Under the pieces are notes generated by a model, which did not search any database, had not been told where the DNA came from, and saw nothing but the letters and a program-made list of their open reading frames with translations. Shown here in pieces: positions 1 to 10,544 of a DNA stretch of 64,000 bases. Location: assembly GCF_000334455.1 (NCBI RefSeq), contig NZ_BANX01000025.1, positions 78,427 through 142,426 on the forward strand, given 5' to 3'. Numbering within the stretch: the stretch's first letter is position 1; each line of letters starts with the position of its first letter. A program made the translations under genes and the position numbers. The DNA is from Gordonia soli NBRC 108243 (GTDB taxonomy: Bacteria; Actinomycetota; Actinomycetes; Mycobacteriales; Mycobacteriaceae).

Positions 1-1133
1 TGCGTGGTCCCGCGCAGTGCGGCGAGCTCGGGACGGACCTCCGGACCCGGGCCCGATGCGGCCGGTGCGGCTGCCGGTGCAGCAGGTGCCTGCTCGGCGG
101 ACTGGGCGGCCGGTGCCTTCGCGGCCTCCGCGGCGGCGAGCACGTCCTGCTTGCGGATGCGGCCACCGACACCGGTGCCGGTGATCGAGTTCAGGTCGAC
201 GTTGTTCTCCGACGCCAGCTTGCGCACGAGCGGGGTCACGTACGGGGTCGAACCGCTGTCCGAACCGGCCTTCTCCACCTTGACCTCGGGCGAGCTCGAC
301 TTCTGTTCGGCGGCAGCAGGCTTCGCGGGCGACGACGGGGCGGGCTCGGACTTCTTCTCGGGCTCGGGCTCCGGTTCGGCGGCCTTCTCCTCGGCCGGCT
401 CTTCCTTCGGGGCCTCGGCCTGCTCGGTCGGCTCGGGCTCGGGCGCCGACTTCGCCGGAGCCGCATCGGCCGAACCGATCACGGCGAGCTTGCCGCCGAC
501 CTCGACGACGTCGTCCTCGTTGGCGACGATCTCGAGCAGCGTGCCGGCCACCGGAGAAGGGATCTCGGTGTCGACCTTGTCGGTGGAGACCTCGAGCAGC
601 GGCTCGTCCGCAGCGACCTCGTCGCCGACCGACTTCAGCCAGCTGGTCACGGTGCCCTCGGTGACGGACTCGCCGAGTTCCGGCATCAGCACGTCGGTGC
701 CCTCGGCGGAACCGCCGCCGGAGCTCGCCGCCGGTGCGGACTCCTGCGCAGGCTCGGCCTGAGTCTCGGATTCCGGCGTCGGGGAGTCCTCGGAACCGGC
801 CGAGTCCTCACCGGCAGGTGCCTGTCCCGCGTCGGCGGAGTCGCCGCCACCGGAAGAGTCGTCGCCCGAGGAGTCTCCGGACGAGGCTTCCTCGCCCTCC
901 TCACCGATGAGTGCGAGTTCGCCGCCGATCTCGACGACGTCGTCCTCCTGCGCGATGATCTTCGTCAGCACACCTGCGGCGGGCGAGGGGATCTCGGTGT
1001 CGACCTTGTCGGTCGAGACCTCGAGCAAGGGCTCGTCGGCCTCGACGGTGTCCCCCTCCTCCTTGAGCCACCGGGTGACTGTCCCTTCGGTGACACTTTC
1101 ACCCAGGGCGGGCATCTGGACGGAGAAGGCCAT
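1..1133 (-). CDS. sucB: Dihydrolipoamide acyltransferase (E2), 3'-truncated by window edge
   Basis: E2 core subunit of a 2-oxoacid dehydrogenase complex (2-oxoglutarate and/or pyruvate), which transfers the acyl group from lipoate to CoA. Two lipoyl domains are visible, about residues 1-76 and 147-222, each with the lipoylation motif TDKVDTE (lysines near 43 and 186). They are joined by Ser/Asp/Gly- and Pro/Ala/Glu-rich flexible linkers. A peripheral-subunit-binding domain follows (about 290-330, [10 protein letters not shown] then [11 protein letters not shown]). The catalytic acyltransferase domain lies beyond the left edge. The ATG at 1133 begins [13 protein letters not shown], the usual E2 N-terminus. 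It is followed on the same strand by lipoate genes in relatives, but those are not in this window. Which complex it serves cannot be told from the part seen. Confidence 0.93.
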   Translation of the reverse strand, partial: MAFSVQMPALGESVTEGTVTRWLKEEGDTVEADEPLLEVSTDKVDTEIPSPAAGVLTKIIAQEDDVVEIGGELALIGEEGEEASSGDSSGDDSSGGGDSADAGQAPAGEDSAGSEDSPTPESETQAEPAQESAPAASSGGGSAEGTDVLMPELGESVTEGTVTSWLKSVGDEVAADEPLLEVSTDKVDTEIPSPVAGTLLEIVANEDDVVEVGGKLAVIGSADAAPAKSAPEPEPTEQAEAPKEEPAEEKAAEPEPEPEKKSEPAPSSPAKPAAAEQKSSSPEVKVEKAGSDSGSTPYVTPLVRKLASENNVDLNSITGTGVGGRIRKQDVLAAAEAAKAPAAQSAEQAPAAPAAAPAASGPGPEVRPELAALRGTT

Positions 1134-1312
1134 CGTTGTTGACTCCTCAACTCGACATGGTGGTCTGTGTGGTTTTCGGTGTACCGCGGTGTGTGCGCCG
1201 ACGATGCACGGGCGGGCGGCGGGTGGCCGTCCATCCTCGGGACAACCCTACCCGCCCGGTCCCGTGCAGACGTCCTGTGCCCGGCAAAGTTCCGGCGCCG
1301 GGATCCGACCGG

Positions 1313-2836
1313 TCATCCGTTGGCCGAGATGTCCTCCAGGACGCGTGCGATGGTGCGGACCGGCACCCCGGTGCCGCCCTTGGGGGTGTACCCCCACGGG
1401 CCTCCGCTGTTGAACGCCGGACCGGCGATGTCGATGTGCGCCCAACTGACGCCGTCGGCGACGAACTCGCGCAGGAAGAGACCCGCGGAGAGCATGCCGC
1501 CCCACCGGTGGTTGGTGACGTTCGCGAGGTCGGCGACCCGGGACTTCAGGTCGCTGCGCAGCTCGGTGGGCAGCGGCATCGGCCAGGCGTTCTCGCCGAT
1601 CTCGGTGGACAGTCGTGCGATGCGGTCGCGGAACTCGTCGGTGCCCATCACGCCTGGGGTGCGGGTGCCCAGCGCGACCATCTGCGCGCCGGTGAGTGTC
1701 GCGGTGTCGATGAGGTAATCGGGTTCGTCCTCGCACGCACGCACGATGGCGTCCGCGAGGACCAGACGTCCTTCGGCGTCGGTGTTGAGGACCTCGACGG
1801 TGGTGCCGCCGTATTGGGTGAGCACGTCGCCGGGCCGCTGGGCGGTTCCCGACGGCATGTTCTCGGCCATCGGGACGGTGGCGGTCACCGACACCGGGAG
1901 GTCGAGTCGCGCCGCGAGGATGGTCGCCGCGATGACCGCCGCCGCACCACCCATGTCCGAGGTCATCTGGTCCATGTTGGCGGCGGGCTTGATCGAGATA
2001 CCGCCGGTGTCGAAGGTGATGCCCTTGCCGACCAGCGCGACCGAGGGCGAGTCCTTGCGGCCGGTGTGCACGAGCCGGACGAGGCGCGGGAGTCGGGAAC
2101 TGCCTTTGCCGACGCCGATGATGCCGCCGTATCCGGCCTTGTCGAGTGCGGCGTCGTCCAGGATCTCGACCTTGAGGCCGGCCGCGGCAGCCAACGTGCG
2201 GGCGCGGTCGGCGAACTCCTCGGGGAAGAGATGGCTCGGCGGGGTGTTGACGAAGTCGCGGGCGATCGCGACGGCGTCGGCGACGGCCGCGGCACGGGCC
2301 AGTTCGGCCTTGGCGTCCTTGTCCTTCGTCTCGACGAGGAGGGTGACCCGGGTCGGCGGGGACTTCCGCGGCCGCGACTTGTCGGAGCGGAACTCGTCGA
2401 ATCGATAGGCGCCCAAGAAGAATCCCTCGGCAGCGGCACCGAGGTCGACGGTCGACAACGTCGTCGCGATCTGGTCGATGCCGTCGAGCTCGCGGGCCAC
2501 GATGCCCGCGGCCTGTCGGAGCAGTTCTGGTGAGTCGACGTCGGCGGTATCGCCCAGTCCGACGGTCACGACGATCTCGGACGGCAACGATGCCGGCGCT
2601 CGGAATCGCACCACCTCGCCGTGCGAACCCCGCGCCCCGAGTGCGGTGACCGCGGCCGAGATCTCGTCTGCCTGGCCGTCGTCGAGCAATCCGTCGCCGA
2701 TCACCAGCGTGGGCTCGCCCGAGTCCTCCTCGGGCGCGATCAGGCCGATGACCACGGCCCGGTCGTTCTTGCCGACGGTGGTCGCCAACTCCAGCTCAGG
2801 ACCTCGGACCCGGTTCACGCTCTCGTTCTTGCTCAC
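1313..2836 (-). CDS. pepA: Cytosolic leucyl aminopeptidase (M17)
   Basis: Dinuclear-metal M17 exopeptidase that removes N-terminal residues from peptides; cytoplasmic. The 507-residue product has an N-terminal macro-like domain and a C-terminal catalytic domain. The catalytic domain carries [15 protein letters not shown] (metal ligands and catalytic Lys) and the family signature [13 protein letters not shown]. The GTG at 2836 (MSKNESVN) is preferred. The frame stays open upstream to 2953, but that part is basic, overlaps the divergent gcvT start and has no family homology that I recognise. It is transcribed toward sucB with a 179-bp gap. Mycobacteria have the same neighbours (pepB, dlaT). Confidence 0.93.
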   Translation of the reverse strand: MSKNESVNRVRGPELELATTVGKNDRAVVIGLIAPEEDSGEPTLVIGDGLLDDGQADEISAAVTALGARGSHGEVVRFRAPASLPSEIVVTVGLGDTADVDSPELLRQAAGIVARELDGIDQIATTLSTVDLGAAAEGFFLGAYRFDEFRSDKSRPRKSPPTRVTLLVETKDKDAKAELARAAAVADAVAIARDFVNTPPSHLFPEEFADRARTLAAAAGLKVEILDDAALDKAGYGGIIGVGKGSSRLPRLVRLVHTGRKDSPSVALVGKGITFDTGGISIKPAANMDQMTSDMGGAAAVIAATILAARLDLPVSVTATVPMAENMPSGTAQRPGDVLTQYGGTTVEVLNTDAEGRLVLADAIVRACEDEPDYLIDTATLTGAQMVALGTRTPGVMGTDEFRDRIARLSTEIGENAWPMPLPTELRSDLKSRVADLANVTNHRWGGMLSAGLFLREFVADGVSWAHIDIAGPAFNSGGPWGYTPKGGTGVPVRTIARVLEDISANG

Positions 2837-2911
2837 CCGGTCAACTCTGCCACAGGCACAGGCGGCGCTCCGGAGTCCCGATCGCCGTGGATCGGAGCGC
2901 ATCGCGGGCAG

Positions 2912-2917
2912 TAGCGT
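2912..2917 (+). promoter_or_regulatory. Putative -10 element of gcvT (leaderless)
   Basis: TAGCGT matches the actinobacterial TANNNT -10 and ends 7 nt before the ATG at 2925. Transcription would start at or next to the start codon. No Shine-Dalgarno sequence is present. Confidence 0.5.
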
Positions 2918-2924
2918 TGTCGCC

Positions 2925-4034
2925 ATGACCGAACTGCTGGCCGGACCGATCACCGACCGACACGCCGCCCTGGGCGCGTCCTTCGCCCCGTTCGGAGGGT
3001 GGGAGATGCCGGTGTCCTACGAGGGCACCGTCGCCGAGCACGCCGCGGTCCGCAACGCGGTGGGGATCTTCGACGTCAGCCACCTCGGCAAGGCCCTGGT
3101 CGCCGGTCCCGGTGCAGCCGAGCTCGTGAACGCGACGCTCACCAACGATCTCGCGAAGATCACGCCCGGCAAGGCCCAGTACACGCTGTGCTGCAACGAC
3201 TCCGGCGGCGTCATCGACGATCTGATCACCTACCTGGTGTCCGACGACGAGGTGTTCCTGGTGCCCAACGCGGCAAACACCGCTGCCGTGGTGGCTGCAC
3301 TGTCGGCTGCTGCGCCCGCCGGCATCACGGTCACCGACCTCCATCGCGACTACGGGGTGCTGGCCGTCCAGGGTCCGCGCTCCACCGAGGTGCTCGCCGG
3401 TCTGGGTCTGCCCACCGACATGGAGTACATGGCCTTCGCCGACGCGGACGTCGACCTGGACGGTGTGCGGGTACCGATCCGGGTTTGTCGCACGGGGTAC
3501 ACCGGCGAACACGGGTACGAGTTGCTTCCTCGCTGGGCCGACACCGGACCGGTCTTCGATGCCCTGTTGGCGGGCGTCACCGCGGCCGGGGGTGCGCCCG
3601 CAGGCCTTGGTGCCCGCGACACGTTGCGCACCGAGATGGGCTACGCGCTGCACGGCCACGAACTCGGCCCCGACATCACCCCGGTCCAGGCGCGGTCGTC
3701 CTGGGCGGTGGGATGGAAGAAGCCGGAGTTCTTCGGTCGGTCGGCGTTGACCGCCGAGCGTGAGCAGGGGCCCGCGCGCCGTCTGCAGGGTTTGCTGGCG
3801 ACCGGACGCGGGGTGCCCCGAGCCGACTGCGACGTGCTCGCCGGAGCAGGTGGTGCCGTCATCGGCCGCTGTACGTCGGGCACCTTCTCGCCGACGCTCA
3901 AGCAGGGGATCGCCCTCGCGCTGATCGACACCGATGCGGGTGTCTCGATCGGCGACGAGGTGGTCGTGGACGTGCGCGGACGTCCGTTGACCTGTGAGGT
4001 CGTGCGCCCGCCCTTCGTCGAGTCGCACGTCTAG
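2925..4034 (+). CDS. gcvT: Aminomethyltransferase (glycine cleavage T protein)
   Basis: Moves the methylene group from the aminomethyl-lipoate of H protein to tetrahydrofolate and releases ammonia in glycine cleavage. The 369-residue length is normal. The N-terminus [13 protein letters not shown] and the folate-binding region [12 protein letters not shown] are typical of GcvT, and the C-terminal barrel contains [13 protein letters not shown]. The ATG at 2925 is chosen because homology begins there and a TANNNT box sits just upstream. An upstream in-frame extension to 2478 would run antisense into pepA and is rejected. It is a single gene; gcvH and gcvP are not nearby, as in mycobacteria. Confidence 0.95.
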   Translation: MTELLAGPITDRHAALGASFAPFGGWEMPVSYEGTVAEHAAVRNAVGIFDVSHLGKALVAGPGAAELVNATLTNDLAKITPGKAQYTLCCNDSGGVIDDLITYLVSDDEVFLVPNAANTAAVVAALSAAAPAGITVTDLHRDYGVLAVQGPRSTEVLAGLGLPTDMEYMAFADADVDLDGVRVPIRVCRTGYTGEHGYELLPRWADTGPVFDALLAGVTAAGGAPAGLGARDTLRTEMGYALHGHELGPDITPVQARSSWAVGWKKPEFFGRSALTAEREQGPARRLQGLLATGRGVPRADCDVLAGAGGAVIGRCTSGTFSPTLKQGIALALIDTDAGVSIGDEVVVDVRGRPLTCEVVRPPFVESHV

Positions 4035-4055
4035 CCGGACACACACTTCTGCGGG

Positions 4056-4079
4056 GGTCCGATCGCCTCGCGTCGGACC
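4056..4079 (+). terminator. Weak hairpin after gcvT
   Basis: A 7-bp perfect stem (GGTCCGA/TCGGACC) with a 10-nt loop, 22 nt after the gcvT stop, with no T-tract. It could be a weak terminator. Confidence 0.3.
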
Positions 4080-4114
4080 GCGTGGTGCGCCGAAAGAGGT
4101 TTGCGTCCCGGCGG

Positions 4115-4120
4115 TACGAT
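4115..4120 (+). promoter_or_regulatory. Putative -10 element of ilvE (leaderless)
   Basis: TACGAT ends 6 nt before the ATG at 4127. No ribosome-binding site is visible, which fits a leaderless mRNA. Confidence 0.5.
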
Positions 4121-4126
4121 TGATCA

Positions 4127-5230
4127 ATGACCTTGCAGTTCACCCGCACCGAGCACCCTCATCCGGTGTCGGAGTCCCGGCGTGCCGAGATCCTCTCGGC
4201 ACCCGGCTTCGGCCGGTACTTCACCGACAACATGGTGCTGGTGGACTACGACGTAGACCGTGGCTGGCACGACGCGAAGGTCACCCCGTACGGGCCGCTG
4301 GCGCTCGACCCGTCGGCGATGGTGCTGCACTACGCCCAGGAGATCTTCGAGGGCCTCAAGGCCTACCGTCAGCCCGACGGCTCGATCGCGGCCTTCCGAC
4401 CGGAGGCGAACGCCGAACGTCTCGCCAACTCCGCATTACGTCTGGCGATGCCGGAGTTCCCGGCGGAGGACTTCGTCGAGTCGTTGCGCGCGTTGCTCGC
4501 CGCCGACCACCTCTGGGTGCCCGATGCCGGCGGTGAGGAGTCGCTTTATCTGCGGCCCTTCGTGTTCGCGACCGAACCCGGACTGGGTGTGCGCCCGGCC
4601 AACCAGTACCGCTATGTGTTGATCGCGTCGCCGGCCGGTGCCTACTTCGCCAAGGGCGTCAAGCCGGTCAGCGTGTGGCTGTCCACCGAATACGTGCGCG
4701 CGGCGCCGGGGGGCACCGGAGCCGCCAAGACCGGTGGCAACTACGCCGCCTCGCTGCTCGCCCAGGCGCAGGCCGCCGAGCAGGGCTGCGACCAGGTCGT
4801 CTGGCTGGATGCCGTGGAGCGTCGCTTCATCGAGGAGATGGGCGGCATGAACCTCTGCTTCGTCTTCGGGTCCGGTGCCGACGCGCGCCTGGTGACACCG
4901 GAACTCAGCGGGACCCTGCTGCCGGGGATCACCCGCGACTCCCTCCTGGCGCTGGCGGCCGATGCCGGCTTCGCCGTCGAAGAGCGCAAGATCAGCACCG
5001 AGGAACTGCGTAAGGGTGTGGCCTCGGGTGACATCACCGAGGTCTTCGCCTGCGGTACCGCCGCCGTCATCACGCCGGTCGGTCGGGTCAAGGGCGAGGT
5101 CGACGACTACACCATCGGCGACGGCACCACCGGAGAGGTCACCCAGGCTCTGCGGGACACCCTCACCGGGATCCAGCGTGGCACCTTCGCCGACACCCAC
5201 GGGTGGATGACCGAGCTGTACCGCGGCTGA
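4127..5230 (+). CDS. ilvE: Branched-chain amino acid aminotransferase
   Basis: PLP fold-type IV transaminase for the last step of Leu, Ile and Val synthesis (and for their degradation), using glutamate. The 367-residue length matches mycobacterial IlvE. Visible motifs are [14 protein letters not shown], the PLP lysine in [14 protein letters not shown], and [12 protein letters not shown] followed by a [14 protein letters not shown] substrate/PLP loop. It is monocistronic, with a leaderless-type promoter and a strong hairpin after the stop. No frameshift or missing motif is seen. Confidence 0.96.
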   Translation: MTLQFTRTEHPHPVSESRRAEILSAPGFGRYFTDNMVLVDYDVDRGWHDAKVTPYGPLALDPSAMVLHYAQEIFEGLKAYRQPDGSIAAFRPEANAERLANSALRLAMPEFPAEDFVESLRALLAADHLWVPDAGGEESLYLRPFVFATEPGLGVRPANQYRYVLIASPAGAYFAKGVKPVSVWLSTEYVRAAPGGTGAAKTGGNYAASLLAQAQAAEQGCDQVVWLDAVERRFIEEMGGMNLCFVFGSGADARLVTPELSGTLLPGITRDSLLALAADAGFAVEERKISTEELRKGVASGDITEVFACGTAAVITPVGRVKGEVDDYTIGDGTTGEVTQALRDTLTGIQRGTFADTHGWMTELYRG

Positions 5231-5244
5231 CCGAGACCGAACGC

Positions 5245-5277
5245 AACGCCGTGTCCGCCCCGCGCGGACACGGCGTT
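5245..5277 (+). terminator. Terminator hairpin of ilvE
   Basis: A perfect 13-bp stem (AACGCCGTGTCCG with its complement) and a 7-nt loop, starting 14 nt after the ilvE stop. It has no long T-run, as is usual for GC-rich actinobacterial terminators. Confidence 0.75.
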
Positions 5278-5369
5278 CGTCGTCTGCGAGCCGTCGGGCG
5301 TCACCCAGGCCGGTGCCTCTGGTCGCTGGGTTCTGACCGTTGCCTCGGGGCGCCTACTCGCCGACTGCC

Positions 5370-6185
5370 TCAGACCAGTAGACCGATCAGCATGATCGCG
5401 GTGCCGATCTCGATCACGGCACCCAACACATCACCGGTGAGCCCGCCGGCCCGGCGGGCACTGTGCCGGGTCACCTGCCACGCCACCGCGACCACGACAA
5501 GGACGGCGACGACCGCGGTGAGTGCGTCGGCGATTGCGAATCCGGTTGTCGGCTGCGGTGATCCGGATGGAGGCGAACCGGCGAGCGCCGGGAGGCCGAC
5601 GAGGAGGGCCGCGCCGACGGCGCCCAGCGTCCACACGGCGACCGATGCCCGCTGCGTCCCGGCGACCAGCGAACCGAAGCCGTCCGCGTGCGCCGGGGTC
5701 AGGCCCCGGCGACAGCCGACGACCGCGGCCAGTCGGCCCACCGCCACCGCCAGCGCGATCTCGTAGTACCGGTGGTCGTCGACCAACGCCGCGAAGCCCG
5801 TCCACTGCACACCGAGAACGGCGACGATGGCGACGACGCCGAACGGACCCACCGACCCACTGCGCATCACCTCGGCCACGCGTTGGGGTGGGCCGTAACA
5901 GCCGAGGCCGTCGGCGGTGTCGGCGAGACCGTCCAGATGCATGCCGCGGGTGCCGCCGGCGAGGATGATCATCAGGAGCACGCCGATCAGCGCGCTCGGG
6001 AGATCGGTGTGCGAGAGGCCGGCCGCGACGGCCGCGGCCACCGCGCCGAGCAACACACCGACGACCGGGGTCGCGGCGATGACGGCGCCACCGATCCGTC
6101 GGTCCATCTCGCCCCGGGGGTACGGGAGCGGCACGACCGTCAACCACGACAGGGCGACGTGCACGGCACGTACGGGGGAGACCAC
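5370..6185 (-). CDS. cobS: Adenosylcobinamide-GDP ribazoletransferase
   Basis: Integral membrane enzyme that joins adenosylcobinamide-GDP to alpha-ribazole(-phosphate), closing the nucleotide loop of cobalamin. The product has 271 residues, with several hydrophobic helices and the family block GGTRGMHLDGLADTADGLGC near residues 77-96, whose Asp residues bind metal. The GTG start at 6185 lies 8 nt after the stop of the CobU-CobT fusion, so the three genes from 8697 down to 5370 look like one operon for lower-ligand assembly. Length and motifs are ordinary. Confidence 0.93.
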   Translation of the reverse strand: MVSPVRAVHVALSWLTVVPLPYPRGEMDRRIGGAVIAATPVVGVLLGAVAAAVAAGLSHTDLPSALIGVLLMIILAGGTRGMHLDGLADTADGLGCYGPPQRVAEVMRSGSVGPFGVVAIVAVLGVQWTGFAALVDDHRYYEIALAVAVGRLAAVVGCRRGLTPAHADGFGSLVAGTQRASVAVWTLGAVGAALLVGLPALAGSPPSGSPQPTTGFAIADALTAVVAVLVVVAVAWQVTRHSARRAGGLTGDVLGAVIEIGTAIMLIGLLV

Positions 6186-6193
6186 GCGCGCTG

Positions 6194-8020
6194 TCAGGTG
6201 GCGGGTACCGGCTGCGAGCCGGAGTCGGTGACACCGGCCTCGGCGAAGGTGGACATGGAGCTCAGGATGTCGACTGCGGCTCCGACGGCGGGCAGGGCGA
6301 GCAGGGCGCCGCTGCCCTCACCGAGCCGCAACGACAGGTCGAGGATCGGTTCGAGATCGAGATGATCCAGTGCGATCTGATGCGCGGGTTCGGTGGAGCG
6401 GTGTCCGGCCACCCACCACGTCGTGGCGCCGGGCGCGAGCTCGTTGGCGACCATCGCTGCGGCCGTCACCACCACGCCGTCGAGGATCACCGGGGTCCGG
6501 CGGATCGCGGCCTGTGCGAGGAAGCCCGCCATCGCGGTGAGGTCGGCACCGGCGACCGCGGCCAGCAAGGCGAGGGGATCGTGGAGGATCGGCCGCACCC
6601 GGTGCATCCCGTCGCGGATCGCGGCGGTCTTGCGAATCCATCCCGCGTCGTCGATCCCGGTGCCGCGCCCGATCACCTCGACGGGTTCGCGGCGGGTCAG
6701 TGCGCCGATGAGAACCGTTGCCGGCGTGGTGTTCCCGATACCCATCTCGCCGGCGATGAGCAGGTCGGCGCCACTGTCGACGAGGTCGTCGGCGATGGCA
6801 CGCCCCGCCGCGAGCGCACTACGCGCCTCGGCCAGCGTCAGCGCATCGGTGACCCGGAGATCGCCGCTGCTGCGCCGCACCTTGTAGCCGGAGATCTCCG
6901 GGGCGGTCTCGGCGTCGACCGACATGTCGACGACGCGCACGGTCGCGCCGGATCGTCGGGCCAGGATGTTGACCGCAGCGGTGCCCGACGCGATGGTCGC
7001 GACCATCTGCCCGGTCACCTCGGGGGGATAGGCGGAGACCCCGCCCGCCGCGACCCCGTGGTCACCGGCGAACACCACGACCGCCGGGTTCTCGATCTGC
7101 TGCGGAGGACAGACACCTTGGCAGGCCGAGATCCAGATGCCGAGTTCCTCGAGCCGGCCGAGCGAGCCCGGCGGCTTGGTGAGATCGGCATGGCGCTCGC
7201 GCGCCGCACGGGCCACCGACGGGTCCGGCGGCGTCGGTGTCGCGAACACCTCGGCGTCGGTCGGGTCGATGGGGCGCGGTGCCAGTCCGGCGGCCGGCGT
7301 CCCGGCGACGCCGGGCCGATCGGAGAGGTCACCCGCAGCCGTGTCGGTGACGGCGCTCGCGGTCGGTCCGGACGCGCTGCCCTCATCTGCCGGGATGGTG
7401 TCGGGAGTGGTCGGCGCCGATGCGACCGTCGTTGACGCGACCGGCGCTGGCGCAACCGCCGCCGGGAGGCCGACACCGCTTGCGACACCGGGCAGTTCGA
7501 GCACGCGACCGGCGACGACGAGGACCACACGATCGCAGACCGCGGCGATCGCGGTGTTGAGCGCGCCGAGGTCGTCCTGGAAGCGTCGACCGGCAGGTGT
7601 CGGGGCCACCGGCGCCAGACCGACCTCGGGACTGATCAGGACGAGGTCGCCGCGGTGGTCGCCGACCGCGGCGGCCAGCGCCGATCGTGCGTCGGCGAGG
7701 TCGACGCCCGGATCGTCCCAGGCGCCGTGCGCGTCGAGGGTCGCGGCGAGCCAGTTGCCCAGGTCGTCGACGAGAGATGCTTCGTCTGCTTCGGCGCGGA
7801 GTGCTTCGGCGACCTCGATGGTCTCGATCGTCGTATATCGCGCGTCGCGACGCCGACGGTGCTCGGCGACCCGTGCCACCCACTCGGCGTCGGTGCTCGT
7901 CGTCGGACCGGTGGCGATGTAACGGACCCGTCGGTGTGGCGCGAGCAGGGATTCGCCGTACGCAGACTTCCCGGATCGGACACCACCGAGTACGAGTGTC
8001 CGCGTCCCCCGATTGACCAT
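6194..8020 (-). CDS. cobUT: CobU-CobT fusion: adenosylcobinamide kinase/guanylyltransferase plus NaMN:DMB phosphoribosyltransferase
   Basis: A 608-residue bifunctional protein. The N-terminal CobU part (about 1-185) has the P-loop GGVRSGKS at 12-19, then [10 protein letters not shown] and [18 protein letters not shown], and would make adenosylcobinamide-GDP. A poorly conserved Ala/Thr/Pro-rich linker of about 65 residues follows. The C-terminal CobT part (about 255-608) has [20 protein letters not shown] and [17 protein letters not shown], the last holding the catalytic-glutamate region. CobT would make alpha-ribazole phosphate from nicotinate mononucleotide and dimethylbenzimidazole. The frame is continuous through the linker, so this is a real fusion. 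The ATG at 8020 is 5 nt from the preceding stop. In M. tuberculosis the two activities are separate genes. Confidence 0.92.
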   Translation of the reverse strand: MVNRGTRTLVLGGVRSGKSAYGESLLAPHRRVRYIATGPTTSTDAEWVARVAEHRRRRDARYTTIETIEVAEALRAEADEASLVDDLGNWLAATLDAHGAWDDPGVDLADARSALAAAVGDHRGDLVLISPEVGLAPVAPTPAGRRFQDDLGALNTAIAAVCDRVVLVVAGRVLELPGVASGVGLPAAVAPAPVASTTVASAPTTPDTIPADEGSASGPTASAVTDTAAGDLSDRPGVAGTPAAGLAPRPIDPTDAEVFATPTPPDPSVARAARERHADLTKPPGSLGRLEELGIWISACQGVCPPQQIENPAVVVFAGDHGVAAGGVSAYPPEVTGQMVATIASGTAAVNILARRSGATVRVVDMSVDAETAPEISGYKVRRSSGDLRVTDALTLAEARSALAAGRAIADDLVDSGADLLIAGEMGIGNTTPATVLIGALTRREPVEVIGRGTGIDDAGWIRKTAAIRDGMHRVRPILHDPLALLAAVAGADLTAMAGFLAQAAIRRTPVILDGVVVTAAAMVANELAPGATTWWVAGHRSTEPAHQIALDHLDLEPILDLSLRLGEGSGALLALPAVGAAVDILSSMSTFAEAGVTDSGSQPVPAT

Positions 8021-8025
8021 CCGCG

Positions 8026-8697
8026 CTAGACCGCGTCGCCAGCCGACACCTGCGGTTTCGGAGCGCGCATCTTCCGCAGCTGCATCGCGCGCGTGAAGGA
8101 GTACCAGCCCAGGCGGAACCCGGGATCGGCACTGTCGGGATACCGTTCGCGCACGCGGCGGTTGACGAGCCGGCCGAGGATGACCGCGTCGATCGCCATG
8201 AACACGACGAAGACGAGCAGCACGATGTTGGCGTAGACCGCGATCGCGGGCAGGAACATCACCACGATCAGGACGATGGCGAACGGCATGAAGAGACCGG
8301 CGAAGTTGCGGCGCGAGTCGACGAGATCACGCGCGTAGCGGCGCACCGGGCCCTTGTCGCGCGGCATGAGGTACCGCTCGTCGCCCTCCATCATCTTCTC
8401 GCGCTGGACCTGCCGCTGCGTGCGGCGCTCGGCGTTCAGCTTCTGCTTGTCCTCGCGGGACAGCGATGTCCGCAGCTCCTTGCGTCGAGCCCGGGCCTCG
8501 GAACGGGTCGTCGGGGGCGGCGCCACGGGCCCCCGTTTGCGGCCCTCGGCATCACGTCGGGACGGTGTCGGTCGTCCCTTGCCCTCGGTGTACGCGCTGC
8601 CCTTGGCCGGTGCCGAATCCACGGCTTCCTCGGTCGTCACCGTCGCGTCGGCATCCCCGACAGCGGTGTCCTCGTCCTTTTTCCATGGCAGCCTCAC
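8026..8697 (-). CDS. DUF3043 membrane protein
   Basis: Conserved actinobacterial protein of unknown function (Rv2206-like by position). The 223 residues comprise an acidic/Lys-rich N-terminus, a strongly basic stretch (about 60-120, rich in R, K and E, possibly coiled), two adjacent hydrophobic helices (about 140-185) and a basic tail. The GTG at 8697 begins [10 protein letters not shown]. It is chosen because a TANNNT box lies 7 nt upstream and no SD is present. It is the first gene of the operon with the CobU-CobT fusion (5-nt gap). A link to cobalamin is only contextual. Confidence 0.85.
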   Translation of the reverse strand: MRLPWKKDEDTAVGDADATVTTEEAVDSAPAKGSAYTEGKGRPTPSRRDAEGRKRGPVAPPPTTRSEARARRKELRTSLSREDKQKLNAERRTQRQVQREKMMEGDERYLMPRDKGPVRRYARDLVDSRRNFAGLFMPFAIVLIVVMFLPAIAVYANIVLLVFVVFMAIDAVILGRLVNRRVRERYPDSADPGFRLGWYSFTRAMQLRKMRAPKPQVSAGDAV

Positions 8698-8704
8698 ACC
8701 GTCG

Positions 8705-8710
8705 AGGGTA
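8705..8710 (-). promoter_or_regulatory. Putative -10 element of the DUF3043/cob operon
   Basis: TACCCT on the minus strand ends 7 nt before the GTG at 8697, a leaderless-type promoter for the three-gene operon. Confidence 0.45.
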
Positions 8711-8844
8711 GGCGATTCCGCGCTGCCGCGAATCGCCGACCTCCCTATACTCACGACTCCGGGCACGGCGTGGCGTGCGGTCGGTATCGGACCGGCGCAG
8801 GTGAGTCCACCGTCGGTGACAGTCGAAGCGGAGAGGCGAAGAAG

Positions 8845-9903
8845 ATGCGGGTGGTGATCGCGCCGGATTCGTTCGGCGACACGTTGTCGGCGGTGACGGC
8901 GGCGCACGCCATCGGGCGTGGGTGGCTTGTCGCCCGGCCCGGCGACGAGATCGTGGCGGCGCCGCAGTCCGACGGCGGCCCTGGATTCGTCGACGTCCTG
9001 GCGAACCGGTTCGGAGAGGTCCGCGTCGCCGAGGTGTCCGGTCCACTGGGAGCAGGGGTGAGCGCCCGCTGGTTGTTCGACGACCGCGGCGGCGACGCCG
9101 TGGCCTACCTCGAATGCGCACAGGCGTGCGGGCTGCATCAACTCGGCGGTCGGCCGACCTCGGAGACGGCGATGTCAGCTTCCACCCGCGGCGTGGGCCG
9201 GCTGCTGGATGCGGCACTCTCCGCCGGCGTCACCACGGTGGTCGTCGGTCTCGGTGGCAGCGCGACCACCGACGGTGGCCGGGGTCTGGTCGAGGCCCTC
9301 GGCGGTCCGCAGGCCGCGGTCGACCGCCTGCGGTCGGTCTCGCTGGTGGTCGCATCGGATGTCGAGAACCCGCTGCTCGGGGAGTTCGGCGCAGCGGCGG
9401 TCTTCGGTCCGCAGAAGGGAGCCGATCCGGCGACGGTCGAGCTCCTCGAACAACGGATGACGGTCTGGTCGCAGACGTTGTCGGAGATGGCGGGCCGCGA
9501 TGTGTCGGCCGAGCCGGGTTCCGGCGCGGCCGGCGGCCTGGGGGCGGCCCTGCTCGCTCTGGGGGGTCGGCGGGTGTCGGGGGCGACCGTGGTCGCCGAC
9601 GCGACCGACCAGCAGAAAACCGTCGCCGGTGCCGATCTCGTGATCACCGGGGAGGGCAGATTCGACTCCCAGACGCTGCGCGGCAAGGTGGTGGCCGCCC
9701 TCACCGGGACCGCGGCGCAAGCCGGGGTGCCGACCGTGGTGCTGGCCGGGCAAATCACCTTGGGCGCCGCCGAGATCACGGAGGCCGGCATCCGGTCCGC
9801 CCACGCCGTCGTCGACGTCGCCGGATCCGTCGAGGTCGCGATGGCGGACGCGGAGAACCAGCTCGCCATCCTCGCGGAGAAGGTCGCGCGCGGCACCTCG
9901 TGA
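8845..9903 (+). CDS. glxK: Glycerate 2-kinase
   Basis: Phosphorylates D-glycerate to 2-phosphoglycerate with ATP, feeding glyoxylate-derived carbon into glycolysis. The 352 residues match the GarK/GlxK family: MRVVIAPDSFGDTLSA at the N-terminus (usually DSFKG; Gly-Asp here), AAPQSDGGPGFVD, GLGGSATTDGG (phosphate binding) and TGEGRFDSQTLRGK near the C-terminus. The ATG at 8845 is preceded by a GAGAGG SD-like stretch. A -10-like TATACT lies at 8746-8751, so the leader would be about 90 nt. It is divergent from the cob operon. Confidence 0.93.
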   Translation: MRVVIAPDSFGDTLSAVTAAHAIGRGWLVARPGDEIVAAPQSDGGPGFVDVLANRFGEVRVAEVSGPLGAGVSARWLFDDRGGDAVAYLECAQACGLHQLGGRPTSETAMSASTRGVGRLLDAALSAGVTTVVVGLGGSATTDGGRGLVEALGGPQAAVDRLRSVSLVVASDVENPLLGEFGAAAVFGPQKGADPATVELLEQRMTVWSQTLSEMAGRDVSAEPGSGAAGGLGAALLALGGRRVSGATVVADATDQQKTVAGADLVITGEGRFDSQTLRGKVVAALTGTAAQAGVPTVVLAGQITLGAAEITEAGIRSAHAVVDVAGSVEVAMADAENQLAILAEKVARGTS

Positions 9904-10124
9904 ACCAGCGCCGGTACGCGAACCGATCGGGTCGGGAAGATCTGTCCGGTCGGAATCCGGCGCGCGCACCCGGCTCGCAGGCGGGAATAGCGGGTGGAGG
10001 AGTACCGTTGGACTCGCACGGACGCGCGCACGTGCACGCGTTCCACGGACATCGGGATGCCGACGCCGTCGGAGAACCGACGACCCGACATCCCACCCCT
10101 GACGACCGTCAGCGCAACGACTGA
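9900..10124 (+). CDS. Small ORF overlapping glxK stop, doubtful
   Basis: GTG at 9900 overlaps the glxK stop by 4 nt (GTGA). The frame stays open for 74 codons to 10124. The product would be hydrophilic, rich in Arg, Gly, His and Asp, with no motif that I recognise. Third-position GC is less biased than in neighbouring genes. The coupled start is suggestive, but this may be a chance open frame in the gap before erpA. Confidence 0.25.
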   Translation: MNQRRYANRSGREDLSGRNPARAPGSQAGIAGGGVPLDSHGRAHVHAFHGHRDADAVGEPTTRHPTPDDRQRND

Positions 10125-10173
10125 GTCGACCGTCAGAGCACGACCGAGTCAGAAGCAACACTGAGGAGCATCG

Positions 10174-10533
10174 ATGACCGTCCAGAACGAAGCCGGCGCC
10201 GCCACCACGACCGGGGTCAACCTGACCGATGCGGCCGCCGCGAAGGCGAAGGGCCTGCTCGACCAGGAGGGCCGCGACGACCTGTCGCTGCGCATCGCCG
10301 TGCAGCCGGGTGGTTGTGCCGGTCTGCGCTACCAGCTCTTCTTCGACGATCGCAGCCTCGACGGTGACCTCACCGACGACTTCGGCGGCGTCACCCTCGC
10401 GGTCGACCGGATGAGCGCGCCGTACGTCGGCGGAGCCACCATCGACTTCGTCGACACCATCGAGAAGCAGGGCTTCACGATCGACAACCCGAACGCGACC
10501 GGCAGCTGCGCCTGCGGCGACTCGTTCAACTGA
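10174..10533 (+). CDS. erpA: A-type iron-sulfur carrier (ErpA/HesB family)
   Basis: Binds and hands over Fe-S clusters to client apoproteins in the cytoplasm. The 119 residues carry the three family cysteines: C48 in GGCAGLRYQ and C112/C114 in the C-terminal SCACGDSF. The ATG at 10174 has a GAGGAG SD 8 nt upstream. The position matches Rv2204c in mycobacteria, beside glycerate kinase and the PfkB kinase. A strong hairpin follows immediately, so it is likely transcribed alone or with the upstream gene. Confidence 0.94.
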   Translation: MTVQNEAGAATTTGVNLTDAAAAKAKGLLDQEGRDDLSLRIAVQPGGCAGLRYQLFFDDRSLDGDLTDDFGGVTLAVDRMSAPYVGGATIDFVDTIEKQGFTIDNPNATGSCACGDSFN

Positions 10534-10544
10534 CGTAGATCTCC

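Noticed and set aside
9900..10124. Firm small gene after glxK
   Set aside because: Kept only as a low-confidence ORF, because nothing but the GTGA overlap supports it.
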